From: Pirellulales bacterium
Lineage (GTDB): Bacteria; Planctomycetota; Planctomycetia; Pirellulales; JALHPA01
DNA: 64,000 bases
Direction: 5' to 3'
Assembly: GCA_033762255.1 (NCBI GenBank)
Contig: JANRLT010000007.1
Span: 62,001-126,000 of the forward strand
Positions 7,774 through 15,863 of the stretch are shown in pieces (positions within the stretch are counted from its first letter, which is position 1; each line of letters begins with the position of its first letter). The position numbers were made by a program, and so were the translations under genes. The notes beneath the pieces are model-generated. The model saw only the letters and a program-made list of their open reading frames with translations. It was not told where the DNA came from and searched no databases.

Positions 7774-9081
7774 ATGAAAATCGCCTATCTGGGAGCGGGC
7801 GCGGCGGGGCGCATCTGCGGCGCGTGTTTTCATGACAACGGCCTGGCCACGGCGCTGCGGGCCCGGGGAGAAGACCTGCTGCTGATTCCCACGTATACGC
7901 CCATTCGCACCGATGAAGAGAACGTCAGCCATTCGCGGATATTCTTTGGCGGCGTAAATGTGTATTTGCAGCAAAAATCGGCTCTCTTTCGGCATACGCC
8001 GTGGTTTTTGGACCGGTTATTGGATTCTCCACCGCTGCTCGATTGGCTATCGCGGCGCAGCGCGGGAATGGAAGCCAAGGACCTGGGGGACTTGGCCGTC
8101 AGCACGCTGCAAGGACGCGACGGCAAGCAGCGCAAAGAGGTCGAAAAACTAGTTTCCTGGCTAGAGCGGGACTTTCGGCCCGATATTGTCCACCTTAGCA
8201 ATATCCTCTTGGTGGGACTGGCCGAACCACTGGCCGAACGTCTGGGCGTGCCGATCCTGAGTAGTCTGATGGGGGAGGATATTTTCTTGAATGGGCTGGT
8301 CGAACCGCACGCCAGCCAGGCCCGCGAACTGTTGCGGGCCAAGTCCCGAGCGATCGCCCAGATGGTGGCGCTGAATGACTATTACGCCGACTACATGAGT
8401 GAGTATCTGCAATACCCGCGCGGAAAAATCAGCGTGATCCGGCATGGGCTAAATCTGGATGGATATCCTCCCGTGCGGCAGCGGCATTGGAATATAAATC
8501 AAGCGCAGCCGGTGCGGATTGGTTATTTTGCCCGGATCGCGGTGGAAAAGGGGCTGCACCAGTTGGTGGAGGCGTTTGCGCTATTAACCGGGCAACCGGA
8601 TTTGCCCCCGCTGGAACTGCATGTTGCCGGGTATATGTCGGCCGCGGACCAGCCGTATTTTCAACGGATCACCGAGCGCGTGGCCGAACTGGGCCTGCGG
8701 GAAAAATTTATCCATCAGGGCGAACTGGACCGCGCGGCCAAGTTGCGGTTTCTGAGCGAGCTTGATCTATTCGCCGAACCAACCATATATCACGAAAGCA
8801 AAGGGATTTCCGTGCTCGAGGCCCTGGCCAGCGGCGTGCCTGCGGTGTTGCCGCGACATGGAACGTTTCCGGAATACATTGCCGAAACCGGCGGAGGCAG
8901 CCTGTGCGAGCCGGAAAATCCCGCCGACCTGGCGGCCAAGCTGCGCGAGCTGTTGCTTGATCCCGCTGGGGCGTCATCCCGGGGCCTGGAGGCGGCGGCC
9001 GCCATCCGCGAAAAATTTACCGCGGACCAAATGGCCCTGCGCCATCAAGAGTTGTATCACAACATCTTGGGTGGGAGGTAA
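7774..9081 (+). CDS. Glycosyltransferase family 4 protein
   Basis: The protein has 435 residues with GT-B architecture. The N-terminal domain opens MKIAYLGAGAAGRICGACFH and contains the acceptor-binding segment DIVHLSNILLVG. The C-terminal donor domain starts around residue 245 (VRIGYFARIAVEKGLHQLV) and contains the E-x7-E motif ESKGISVLE, followed by ALASGVPAVLPRHG. Such enzymes transfer a sugar from a nucleotide-sugar donor, often UDP-glucose or GDP-mannose; the donor here is unknown. The gene begins 6 bases after the UbiC-like gene. The pairing raises the possibility that a hydroxybenzoate-type or similar small molecule is glycosylated, which is inference. Confidence 0.9.
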   Translation: MKIAYLGAGAAGRICGACFHDNGLATALRARGEDLLLIPTYTPIRTDEENVSHSRIFFGGVNVYLQQKSALFRHTPWFLDRLLDSPPLLDWLSRRSAGMEAKDLGDLAVSTLQGRDGKQRKEVEKLVSWLERDFRPDIVHLSNILLVGLAEPLAERLGVPILSSLMGEDIFLNGLVEPHASQARELLRAKSRAIAQMVALNDYYADYMSEYLQYPRGKISVIRHGLNLDGYPPVRQRHWNINQAQPVRIGYFARIAVEKGLHQLVEAFALLTGQPDLPPLELHVAGYMSAADQPYFQRITERVAELGLREKFIHQGELDRAAKLRFLSELDLFAEPTIYHESKGISVLEALASGVPAVLPRHGTFPEYIAETGGGSLCEPENPADLAAKLRELLLDPAGASSRGLEAAAAIREKFTADQMALRHQELYHNILGGR

Positions 9082-9246
9082 GATCGCCCTGCTCATCCTG
9101 GGGAATGACACGCCTTGATTGCTTGGCTTGCGGTCGGCCGGAAAGCAATTTCCCCTCGGCCAGGAATTTGCTAGCCGCGAGAGAGGGGGTAAGTTAAAAT
9201 CAACGACAGTCCCCCCGCCAGAATCCCGCCGCTCCATTGTAAAATT

Positions 9247-10284
9247 ATGCCGCGACTTGCATCTTCCCGCACGCTGGTCTCGAGACTGCTAATGGCAATT
9301 CTGTGCATCGGCGGATCCGCGTCTTTTGCGGGGGAACCAGAAAACAAATCCGTCCCTGTTATCTTTGACACGGACATGGGGAATGACATTGACGATGTCT
9401 TTGCCTTGGGACTATTGCATGGACTCCAAAGCCGTGGCGAATGCAAAATTATCGCGGTCACGGTGAGCAAAGATCATGAATTGGCCGGGCCGTTTTGCGA
9501 TGTCATCAATACTTTTTACGGTTGTGGGAATATCCCGATTGGTGTACTAAGAACGGCCAAACCGAGTGGGGACGGTCCGTACCTTACGCAAGTCATGGCT
9601 CCCGGAAAATTCAAGTTTTCCGATCATCATCAACTTTTAAAAAAATTCAGTGACGCTCCGCTGGCGGTCACTGTACTACGAAAGACGCTGGCCACCCAGC
9701 GGGATGGATCCGTGGTGGTCATCGCGGTGGGGCCGATGACAAATCTGGCGAGCCTGTTGAATTCCCCGGCGGATCAAGCGAGCGATCTGACCGGCAAGGA
9801 ACTGGTTGCCGCCAAAGTTCGCTTGTTAGTTGTCATGGCGGGTGATTTCAGCCGACCCAAAGCGGAATTCAATGTGTTCAGCGATCGGGACTCCGCGGCC
9901 ACCGTGTTGGCAACCTGGCCAACCGAGTTGATTGCCTGTCCCTTTGAAATGGGCAGCGCGATTCATTATCCCAGTCTGGATAACGACTTTCACTACGTGG
10001 AAGGGCATCCGTTGCTCATGGCAAATCTGGCCACCTTTGGAGGGCGCACCAATGGATTTATGGCTTGGGATCTAGTGGCCACGCTGCACGCAATTCGACC
10101 AGATCGCGGTTATTTCAACCTGTCCAAACCCGGCACAATTCGGCTGGACGCAGAAAATGTCACCCATCACGATGAGGATGCGTCGGGCAAGCATCGTTAT
10201 TTGATGCCCCGTGATAATACTGAGCGGGTGCGCGAAGCCATTTCTGGCTTGGCAAGCCAGCCCCCGGCGGCGAAACAAAAATAG
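9247..10284 (+). CDS. Secreted inosine-uridine nucleoside hydrolase family protein
   Basis: The protein has 345 residues with an N-terminal signal peptide (about residues 1-28, MPRLASSRTLVSRLLMAILC to SASFAG). The calcium-binding signature follows at once: VIFDTDMGNDIDDVFAL, the D-x-D-x-G-x-D-x-D-D motif that anchors catalysis in nucleoside N-ribohydrolases. Later features include VIAVGPMTNLASLLN and a C-terminal half with WDLVATLHAIRP, where the second metal-ligand aspartate is expected. The family cleaves the N-glycosidic bond of ribonucleosides. The signal peptide points to the periplasm, so a role in nucleoside salvage from outside is likely. No operon partner is close. Confidence 0.9.
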   Translation: MPRLASSRTLVSRLLMAILCIGGSASFAGEPENKSVPVIFDTDMGNDIDDVFALGLLHGLQSRGECKIIAVTVSKDHELAGPFCDVINTFYGCGNIPIGVLRTAKPSGDGPYLTQVMAPGKFKFSDHHQLLKKFSDAPLAVTVLRKTLATQRDGSVVVIAVGPMTNLASLLNSPADQASDLTGKELVAAKVRLLVVMAGDFSRPKAEFNVFSDRDSAATVLATWPTELIACPFEMGSAIHYPSLDNDFHYVEGHPLLMANLATFGGRTNGFMAWDLVATLHAIRPDRGYFNLSKPGTIRLDAENVTHHDEDASGKHRYLMPRDNTERVREAISGLASQPPAAKQK

Positions 10285-10385
10285 CCTTAGGCAGGGGAAT
10301 GTCCCAACCCCCAGCCGCGGCGGTCGCGGGGGGAATCGTCCCTCCGGCGGTACAAATGCCATCATCAACGAGCCGCCACTGAATC

Positions 10386-10404
10386 GCGCAGCGCGGCTTC
10401 CTAC
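10386..10404 (-). repeat. REP-like element abutting the DoxX start
   Basis: On the minus strand this reads GTAGGAAGCCGCGCTGCGCG, with GTAG followed by a GC-rich hairpin. Its CTAC end on the plus strand touches the ATG at 10405. The same CATGTAGGA string occurs at the gltB stop, so the ATG could belong to the repeat. Confidence 0.4.
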
Positions 10405-10935
10405 ATGAAATTACGAAAAATGACACTTCTTCGACCGTTAGCGCTAGGTTCCCCCTTTCCCCGGTCCCTCTCCATTGATTTCGGCATCCTGTTGATTCGA
10501 CTGGCCACGGGAATTTTGCTCTGTACGGTCTTTGAAAAATTTTTACCCCGTGAAGGACGCTGGGGACCCCAAGACTGGTTCATCGCCGATGTCGCCAAGA
10601 TGGGCTTTCCTTTGCCGGTATTCTTTGCCTGGTGCGCGGTGCTGGCGGAATTTTTTGGCGGAATTTTACTGGCGCTCGGCCTGCTGGCCCGCCCAGCGGC
10701 ATTCTTTAACGCGGTTACAACCTTTGTCGCGGCGTTTATTTTTCACAAGGGAGATGTTTCGGGCAGTGGCCTGCTGGGGACGGTGTTTTTTGCCTCGACC
10801 CTGGGACTAACCTTGACTGGTCCGGGACGCGTGAGCTGCGACTATTTGATTTGCTATTTTTGGCCCGCGACAACGGCACAGCTCGACTTACTCGATGAAC
10901 CAAAAACGCACAATAACCAGATAGCAAGCAAATAA
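10405..10935 (+). CDS. DoxX family membrane protein
   Basis: The protein has 176 residues. It has the DoxX pattern of four membrane helices: DFGILLIRLATGILLC (about 30-50), then VFFAWCAVLAEFFGGILLALGLL (70-95), AAFFNAVTTFVAAFIFH (97-115) and LLGTVFFASTLGLTLTGPGR (120-145). The GRVSCD segment after the last helix is also family-like. DoxX proteins are related to the small subunit of thiosulfate:quinone oxidoreductase, but most members have no proven activity. The start is uncertain: the ATG at 10405 abuts a repeat, and a second ATG at 10420 gives an equally good protein. Confidence 0.85.
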   Translation: MKLRKMTLLRPLALGSPFPRSLSIDFGILLIRLATGILLCTVFEKFLPREGRWGPQDWFIADVAKMGFPLPVFFAWCAVLAEFFGGILLALGLLARPAAFFNAVTTFVAAFIFHKGDVSGSGLLGTVFFASTLGLTLTGPGRVSCDYLICYFWPATTAQLDLLDEPKTHNNQIASK

Positions 10936-11061
10936 CTTTCGACAGAGTTGCTATAAATCAGCGGATCAACACGGCAGAGTGTTGCTCAAGCATCTGTCAT
11001 TTGGAAAGTTAATCACATACCTACTTCTTTGTCACAGTTAATGATTTGTGTTTTACAAATC

Positions 11062-11123
11062 AGCCGCTGGGCGCTAACCCACGGTTTTTGCCGCTCTAAA
11101 CGTGGCCTAGCGCCCTATGGCTC
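11062..11123. repeat. Imperfect long inverted repeat between convergent genes
   Basis: The left arm AGCCGCTGGGCGCTAACCCA and a right arm, whose complement reads AGCCATAGGGCGCTAGGCCA, match at about three quarters of positions. They lie head to head between the ends of the DoxX gene and the PEP-CTERM gene. The arms belong to the same GGGCGCTAGCCC family as 4871-5054. A bidirectional transcript end is possible. Confidence 0.5.
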
Positions 11124-11187
11124 ATCCTAAAGCGAATCGTTGACAATGCACTGTAACCTGACACAAGCGGACCCCCGCTACACTGGG

Positions 11188-11988
11188 TTAGACGACGAAT
11201 TTCTTGAACATCCCCCCCAGGCCCAAGATTGTCGCAATCACCAGGGCAGGTAACAACGTCGGTTCTGGCACGGGAGTCGTAATGAACGCCCAATCGTCGC
11301 TAGCGGTATTATTCGTGGCCGAAAACTGAATATGCGTAATGTAATGGCCGGCTGGGGCGGACCATCCAAAAAAAGTATCGTTGGTATTAAAGGCGGCGGG
11401 AATGGTAAAATTTCGCACAACGGAGGAGTTATTGGAAAAATGAACGTTAAAACTTAGGTTATTGCCCGCTCCATTAAAGTTGGCATCGATCACGGTCATC
11501 CCAAAAGTTGTGACACGCTCCGGGAGTATTTTGTTGGATACCAGATCCAACACTTCGCCAAACACAATATCGTTAAAGTATGGAGTGGGAAAAGGATCAG
11601 GTGCCCCATTAAAAATCACGCGCGCGCCCGAAATAGCTCCACTACTACTGGAACTTCCTAAAAATCCAATTTGCCAATCTCGTCGAGCATTGGTCAATCG
11701 CAAAGATTTACCACCACCTTGAAAACGGGCATCGATCGTGCGGGCGTTAGTAAACGTTCCATTATCAAAATCAATAACCCCTCCCCGCCCTTGGTCGAAC
11801 GCGGCAGCGGCAGATGCCTGCATTTGCGAAAATGTTAACGAAGTTGCGCTGACATCCACCCTATTGGTTTGCACGAGATTTTCATCATAGGTACGCACGA
11901 CGTCGACGGCACCTTTGGCACTTTCGCCTAGCATTAAAACCAAAACCGCGCATAACACCCCAGTTGGAACCGCAGGAATATTGTTCAT
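11188..11988 (-). CDS. PEP-CTERM surface protein, unknown ectodomain
   Basis: The protein has 266 residues. A signal peptide covers about residues 1-27 (MNNIPAVPTGVLCAVLVLML to SAKGA). The C-terminus has the full PEP-CTERM layout: VPEP at about 239, a hydrophobic helix (LLPALVIATILGLGGMF) and a short basic tail KKFVV. PEP-CTERM tails are cut by exosortases, and such proteins are displayed outside the cell, usually in species with large exopolysaccharide loci. The middle is rich in Asn, Ser, Thr and Phe and looks like a beta-sandwich; no specific domain is recognised. No exosortase gene is visible in this window. Confidence 0.85.
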   Translation of the reverse strand: MNNIPAVPTGVLCAVLVLMLGESAKGAVDVVRTYDENLVQTNRVDVSATSLTFSQMQASAAAAFDQGRGGVIDFDNGTFTNARTIDARFQGGGKSLRLTNARRDWQIGFLGSSSSSGAISGARVIFNGAPDPFPTPYFNDIVFGEVLDLVSNKILPERVTTFGMTVIDANFNGAGNNLSFNVHFSNNSSVVRNFTIPAAFNTNDTFFGWSAPAGHYITHIQFSATNNTASDDWAFITTPVPEPTLLPALVIATILGLGGMFKKFVV

Positions 11989-12335
11989 TAGCTGACACCC
12001 TCAAAGAAAGTGAAGTCCGCCGTGGATAATCGGCTAAAAATTAAGACACCCACATATTAAAACGAAATTCTCCCTCGGTCGCAACTTTTTTTAACTTTGC
12101 GGGATAATGCCAATTGCGCAGGTCTTTTGAGCAACACGAGTGTGGTGGTTAGCCCCTAGGTGGCGGCATGTTACCCTCTCGCAACTTGGCGGATGATGTT
12201 TATTAGTCCCACCACAAAAAACACATGGGAAACTTCAATTCAACTGCACCCCAAAAGACTGCAATCTTTTGTAAACTAATGCCAAGTATCATCTTAGAGG
12301 TAAATTGCAAGGTAGCGACAGGGTGACAATACAGA
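11989..12335. other. Intergenic region upstream of the PEP-CTERM gene
   Basis: No gene is supported. The 100 bases next to the PEP-CTERM start are AT-rich and would hold its promoter. The remainder is unremarkable up to the REP-like cluster that begins at 12336. Confidence 0.5.
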
Positions 12336-12490
12336 GGCGACAAAATGTCGCCAGGAAAGGCGCTGCGATAGTAGGGCGTGAAAATACAGAGGCGACAAAA
12401 TGTCGCCACTACGGGGTACAGAGGCGACGGAACGGCGTGACAATACAGCGGCGACGGAACGTCGCCACTACGGGAGAATCGCCGCTCCTA
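12336..12490 (-). repeat. Cluster of GTAG-headed REP-like hairpins
   Basis: Four hairpin units of the type GGCGAC, a 5-base loop (AAAAT, written from the plus strand, or GGAAC), then GTCGCC lie at 12336-12352, 12391-12407, 12423-12435 (degenerate) and 12450-12466. The units at 12391 and 12450 are followed by ACTACGGG, so on the minus strand they read CCCGTAGT then the hairpin. A further GTAGGAGCGGCG head ends exactly at the stop codon of the next gene (CTA at 12488-12490). Plus-strand spacer ACAATACAG recurs. Unit spacing of 55, 32 and 27 bases excludes a CRISPR. Confidence 0.75.
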
Positions 12491-13351
12491 CCGCGTTACT
12501 AGCATTTTATTTTTTAATAGACCCGGAGTCTCCTCGGCGGTCGCCAAACCCGTGACATATTGCAGTTCGTTCATGGTCTTTTCCGTCTCGACCATGCTAT
12601 TGGCGATTTGATTCACTTGGGTGCTGATAAACTCCGGTTCGTGGCGATTCACCGCCAATTCGCTCAAGCTGCGGATTTTGTTCTCGAGTGCTTCGATTTG
12701 CACTTTGACCAATTCAAAGTTGGCCCGCGCTTTTTGCAGATTTTCCAACCGGTCGCGGCTGGTTTGCAGATTTTCCAGCAGAGTCTGGCGGATACGTTGT
12801 TCCTGGGGGTTGGTGGAGTCCGCCGGATATTCGGCCAGCCGCTGCTCGCTACGGCGAATGTCCACCTCAATTTGGTCGTCGCTGGTCTTATTTAAAAAGC
12901 GGGCCAGCGATTGATGCGTATACAACAGCCGCAAATGCAGCCATAGGAGCCGGTCCAGCCCCTCGGTCTGAAAATTTTCCAGACCCACGGCGGGTAGTTC
13001 CCCCGGTTGGCGCAGATCCCCCGCGATTTGCTCTAGCTCTAGGCACCGCTGCCGCAACTGCAAAAACCTGTCCAGCGACTCGCGCGGCAGGGTCTGCATG
13101 ATCCGCTCCAGCGCCTTTTGCGATTCCTCGCCCACCGTGGCGCGGGTGGCTTTGGCCTCTTGGGCCTCGACATAACTTTGAAATTTGGGGTTGGTGGACA
13201 ACATTCCCAGGTAGGCGACTTCCCCCGCCGCCACCAGCGACAGGCCGATTTCCGGGTTGTCCGTCATGAGCGACAACGCCACACCGGCACCCATGACTAG
13301 CAGGTTCCAATGGTTCAGAAAGGCCGTTTTCAGGTACTTGCCAAAGCCCAA
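12488..13351 (-). CDS. Membrane-anchored coiled-coil protein, unknown function
   Basis: The protein has 287 residues. Two short hydrophobic segments near residues 14-28 (HWNLLVMGAGVALSL) and 34-50 (IGLSLVAAGEVAYLGML) form a probable membrane hairpin. The remaining 230 residues are charged, mostly helical and rich in Glu, Gln, Arg and Leu with heptad-like spacing (for example LENLQTSRDRLENLQKARAN and VQIEALENKIRSLSELA), which implies long coiled coils in the cytoplasm. No enzyme motif is seen. It is not in an operon. The TAG stop lies within a GTAGGAG repeat head, so the final residues may have been altered by repeat insertion. Confidence 0.7.
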   Translation of the reverse strand: MGFGKYLKTAFLNHWNLLVMGAGVALSLMTDNPEIGLSLVAAGEVAYLGMLSTNPKFQSYVEAQEAKATRATVGEESQKALERIMQTLPRESLDRFLQLRQRCLELEQIAGDLRQPGELPAVGLENFQTEGLDRLLWLHLRLLYTHQSLARFLNKTSDDQIEVDIRRSEQRLAEYPADSTNPQEQRIRQTLLENLQTSRDRLENLQKARANFELVKVQIEALENKIRSLSELAVNRHEPEFISTQVNQIANSMVETEKTMNELQYVTGLATAEETPGLLKNKMLVTR

Positions 13352-13759
13352 GGGAGAATTCCTGCCAAAATGAGGTAAAAAATGGCCCCGGGGAGCGAAA
13401 AAACTTCACGTTCCTTCGCCACCCCCCGACTGTCCTTATTGTTGTGATCCGAGGTGGCGATGCAAGCCCTAGCCAGCGGGAATTGGTCAAGGGGGACGGC
13501 CTAAGCCCGCCGGAGGATCAATCGGACATGCACCTCTTATAACGGGAAGGTCGGCCCCGCCGGCTAATGATTTTTCCACCTAAAAATTCTATCAAAATTC
13601 CCGCTCATACTAGGCGATTTTTCGGGCTTTGATTACGATACGGACACGTTATTGGCATTAGGAGCAGCTGGCATAACCCGACGCCCAACGCGGGCTAGCC
13701 GCAGGTGCCGCTCCCCGAAACGATTTTTTTAATTCGCGGCTTTTGCAGGAGTTTTTTTC
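13352..13759. other. Intergenic region upstream of amt
   Basis: The 408 bases hold no gene. They carry the promoters for the coiled-coil protein gene (minus) and for amt (plus). A possible sigma-54 site was examined and not accepted because the GG-GC spacing at about 13652 is one base too long. Confidence 0.4.
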
Positions 13760-15337
13760 ATGAGCACTTCTTGGCGGATGGTGCGTGTAAGCTTGGTGCT
13801 AGCGTGCCTGGTGGGGATTTGTTGGGCGAAGGGGGGACATGCCCAGGGAACGGGAACGGAAACTAGCGCGGCGGCGCCGATGAATCCCGAAACGACAACC
13901 ACGGCGGCGGCCCCCGCGCCGGAAACGCCGGCGGTTTCTCCCCCGGCTACGCAGGCCGACGTGGCCGCAGCCAAAAATGCGGCGAATATGAACGCGAATA
14001 ACGCTTGGATGCTGACCAGTTCAGCTTTGGTGTTATTTATGACCGCGCCGGGGCTGGCCATGTTTTATGGCGGTCTGGTGCGCAAAAAAAATGTGCTCAG
14101 CGTTATTATGCAGTGTCTATTTCTCATGGGCATGATGAGCGTCGTGTGGGCAATCTATGGATACACATTGTCCTTTGGCGGGGACAATACCGCAGCAGAC
14201 GCTCCCGCCTACACAAAATATATTGGCACGACGGATAATCTCATGCTCAAAGGCGTCACTCCCGAATGGGATGAAGCCACCAAATCCAGAAAGACATTTA
14301 ATTTCTCCGGCGGCGGGATTGACCTGATCCCCATGCCCACGCACATGTTGTTTCAAATGATGTTTTTTATCATCACCCCCGCGCTCATTTGCGGAGCTTT
14401 TGCCGAGCGGATGAAATTTAGCGCGATGGTGCTCTTTAGCCTGCTGTGGGGGACGCTGATATACACACCGCTGTGCCACGCGGTCTGGGACACGGGAATC
14501 TTGGCCTGGGGGAGCCCGAATGCCATTCAGGGGGGCGCGCTCGACTTTGCCGGGGGGACCGTGGTGCATATTAGCTCCGGCGTGTCGGCCCTGGTCTGCG
14601 CCCTGGTTATTGGCAAGCGGGTCGGCTATGGCATCAAGCCCATGCCTCCGCACAATTTGACTTATACGGCCCTGGGGGCCGCGATGCTATGGGTAGGTTG
14701 GTTTGGCTTTAATGGCGGCAGCGAATTGGCGTCCGACGACATCGCCGCCAGTGCTTTTGCCGCGACGCACTTTTCCGCGGCGGCCGCCACGCTCTCTTGG
14801 GCGGGAATGGAATGGATTTTACGCGGCAAACCGAGCGTCCTGGGGGCGGCGTCGGGGGCGGTGGCGGGACTGGTGTGCATTACGCCCGCTTCGGGATTTG
14901 TGGACCCGATGTCGGCGATACTGATGGGCCTGGCGGCGGGGGTGGTGTGCTTTATCGCGTGTACCAGCCTGAAAAACAGCTTTGGCTATGATGATTCGCT
15001 GGATGTATTTGGCGTGCATGGGGTCGGCGGCACCCTCGGGGCGATCTTGACCGGCGTGTTTGCCACCCGCGCGGTCAACGACTGGGGCCTCTACTTGCAT
15101 GATTCGGGGTTAAAGGATGTGCAACCCGGTTCGCCCTTGGGAATTCTAGATGGAAATTACAGCCTGATCGTGGGGCAGATCACCGCCACGGTTATTACCT
15201 GGATCGTGGCGATTGTCGGGAGCTTTATTCTGCTCAAGGTGTTGGACATGACCGTGGGCCTGCGTGTCAGCGAGCAAGAGGAACAGCAGGGCCTGGATGT
15301 CAGCCAGCACGGCGAAGAAGGGTATATCTTTCAGTAG
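13760..15337 (+). CDS. amt: Ammonium transporter (Amt/MEP/Rh family)
   Basis: The protein has 525 residues. A cleavable signal peptide (about 1-29, ending GHAQG) and a Thr/Ala/Pro-rich stretch of about 50 residues precede the 11-helix Amt channel, which starts near residue 85 (AWMLTSSALVLFMTAPGLAM FYGG). Both histidines of the twin-His pore are present: DFAGGTVVHISSG and VFGVHGVGGTLGAI. Also typical are CGAFAERMKF and WVGWFGFNGGSE. It conducts ammonium into the cell for glutamine and glutamate synthesis. GAGTTTTTTTC precedes the ATG, with GGAG about 10 bases upstream. No glnK (PII) gene follows, which is unusual; a strong terminator closes the gene instead. Confidence 0.96.
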   Translation: MSTSWRMVRVSLVLACLVGICWAKGGHAQGTGTETSAAAPMNPETTTTAAAPAPETPAVSPPATQADVAAAKNAANMNANNAWMLTSSALVLFMTAPGLAMFYGGLVRKKNVLSVIMQCLFLMGMMSVVWAIYGYTLSFGGDNTAADAPAYTKYIGTTDNLMLKGVTPEWDEATKSRKTFNFSGGGIDLIPMPTHMLFQMMFFIITPALICGAFAERMKFSAMVLFSLLWGTLIYTPLCHAVWDTGILAWGSPNAIQGGALDFAGGTVVHISSGVSALVCALVIGKRVGYGIKPMPPHNLTYTALGAAMLWVGWFGFNGGSELASDDIAASAFAATHFSAAAATLSWAGMEWILRGKPSVLGAASGAVAGLVCITPASGFVDPMSAILMGLAAGVVCFIACTSLKNSFGYDDSLDVFGVHGVGGTLGAILTGVFATRAVNDWGLYLHDSGLKDVQPGSPLGILDGNYSLIVGQITATVITWIVAIVGSFILLKVLDMTVGLRVSEQEEQQGLDVSQHGEEGYIFQ

Positions 15338-15384
15338 TGATTAGCAGGCGGGTTTGCCCCGTTGTGCTAATTGATGATAGAACC

Positions 15385-15421
15385 GCCAGCCGTCCGGGTA
15401 ATCGGACGGCTGGCTTTTTTT
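15385..15421 (+). terminator. Rho-independent terminator of amt
   Basis: A perfect 12-bp stem (GCCAGCCGTCCG to CGGACGGCTGGC) with loop GGTAAT is followed by seven T. It lies 47 bases after the amt stop codon, so amt is monocistronic. Confidence 0.92.
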
Positions 15422-15503
15422 GTGGATTGTTGCCGCAACATCGACTACCCGGGGGTAAACAGCACCGGGAGTTGTACCACTCTATAAAAGACTGCTTGCT
15501 AAC

Positions 15504-15863
15504 TTACGATGATTGCATTTTCCGGAGAGTTGCGGCTTGAATCGTTTCCCATGGGATCACGTCATCAGGATTTGCCAAATCGTCGTTAAGGCGACTATCT
15601 AATTCATTACGTTGTTGCATCGTCAGCAACGAACCCGGTTGTGGGGCAAAATCATCCAAAGGCCCATTAAAGTCAGGAGCCATCCAGTGCTCGGTATCTT
15701 TGGCGGAGCCTGGCTGACATGGCCAAGTGGTACGCACAGGTTTGGTTACAATCGCTTGAGGCAACCCCTCAACGGTTAAGATGATTTCTTCACCTGGAAT
15801 CATTCCGGCAATTAATTGTTCTAGTGAAGTAGCGGCGACTTGGAGGGGCATGGTGCGCGACAT
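15504..15863 (-). CDS. Fused Phd/YefM-like and addiction-module-component antitoxin, without toxin
   Basis: The protein has 119 residues and two antitoxin-like parts. Residues 1-75 resemble Phd/YefM-type antitoxins of the form GEEIILTVEGLPQAIVTKP followed by DFNGPLDDF, the place where such antitoxins normally end. Residues 80-119 (LLTMQQRNELDSRL, then NPDDVIPWE) resemble the small addiction-module component family (Unstab_antitox), usually paired with ParE/RelE toxins. No toxin gene adjoins it: downstream is the amt terminator, and upstream is only a doubtful 67-codon frame. It could be an orphan immunity gene, a remnant of a toxin-antitoxin module, or a regulator. Confidence 0.6.
   Translation of the reverse strand: MSRTMPLQVAATSLEQLIAGMIPGEEIILTVEGLPQAIVTKPVRTTWPCQPGSAKDTEHWMAPDFNGPLDDFAPQPGSLLTMQQRNELDSRLNDDLANPDDVIPWETIQAATLRKMQSS

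Noticed and set aside
12336-12490. Possible CRISPR array
   Set aside because: Repeats are short hairpins with unequal spacing and similar spacer words; there are no unique 30-40 base spacers and no cas genes nearby.
13645-13675. Possible sigma-54 promoter before amt
   Set aside because: TTGGC and GC are present, but the GG-to-GC spacing is 11 bases instead of 10, and the -12 context is poor.
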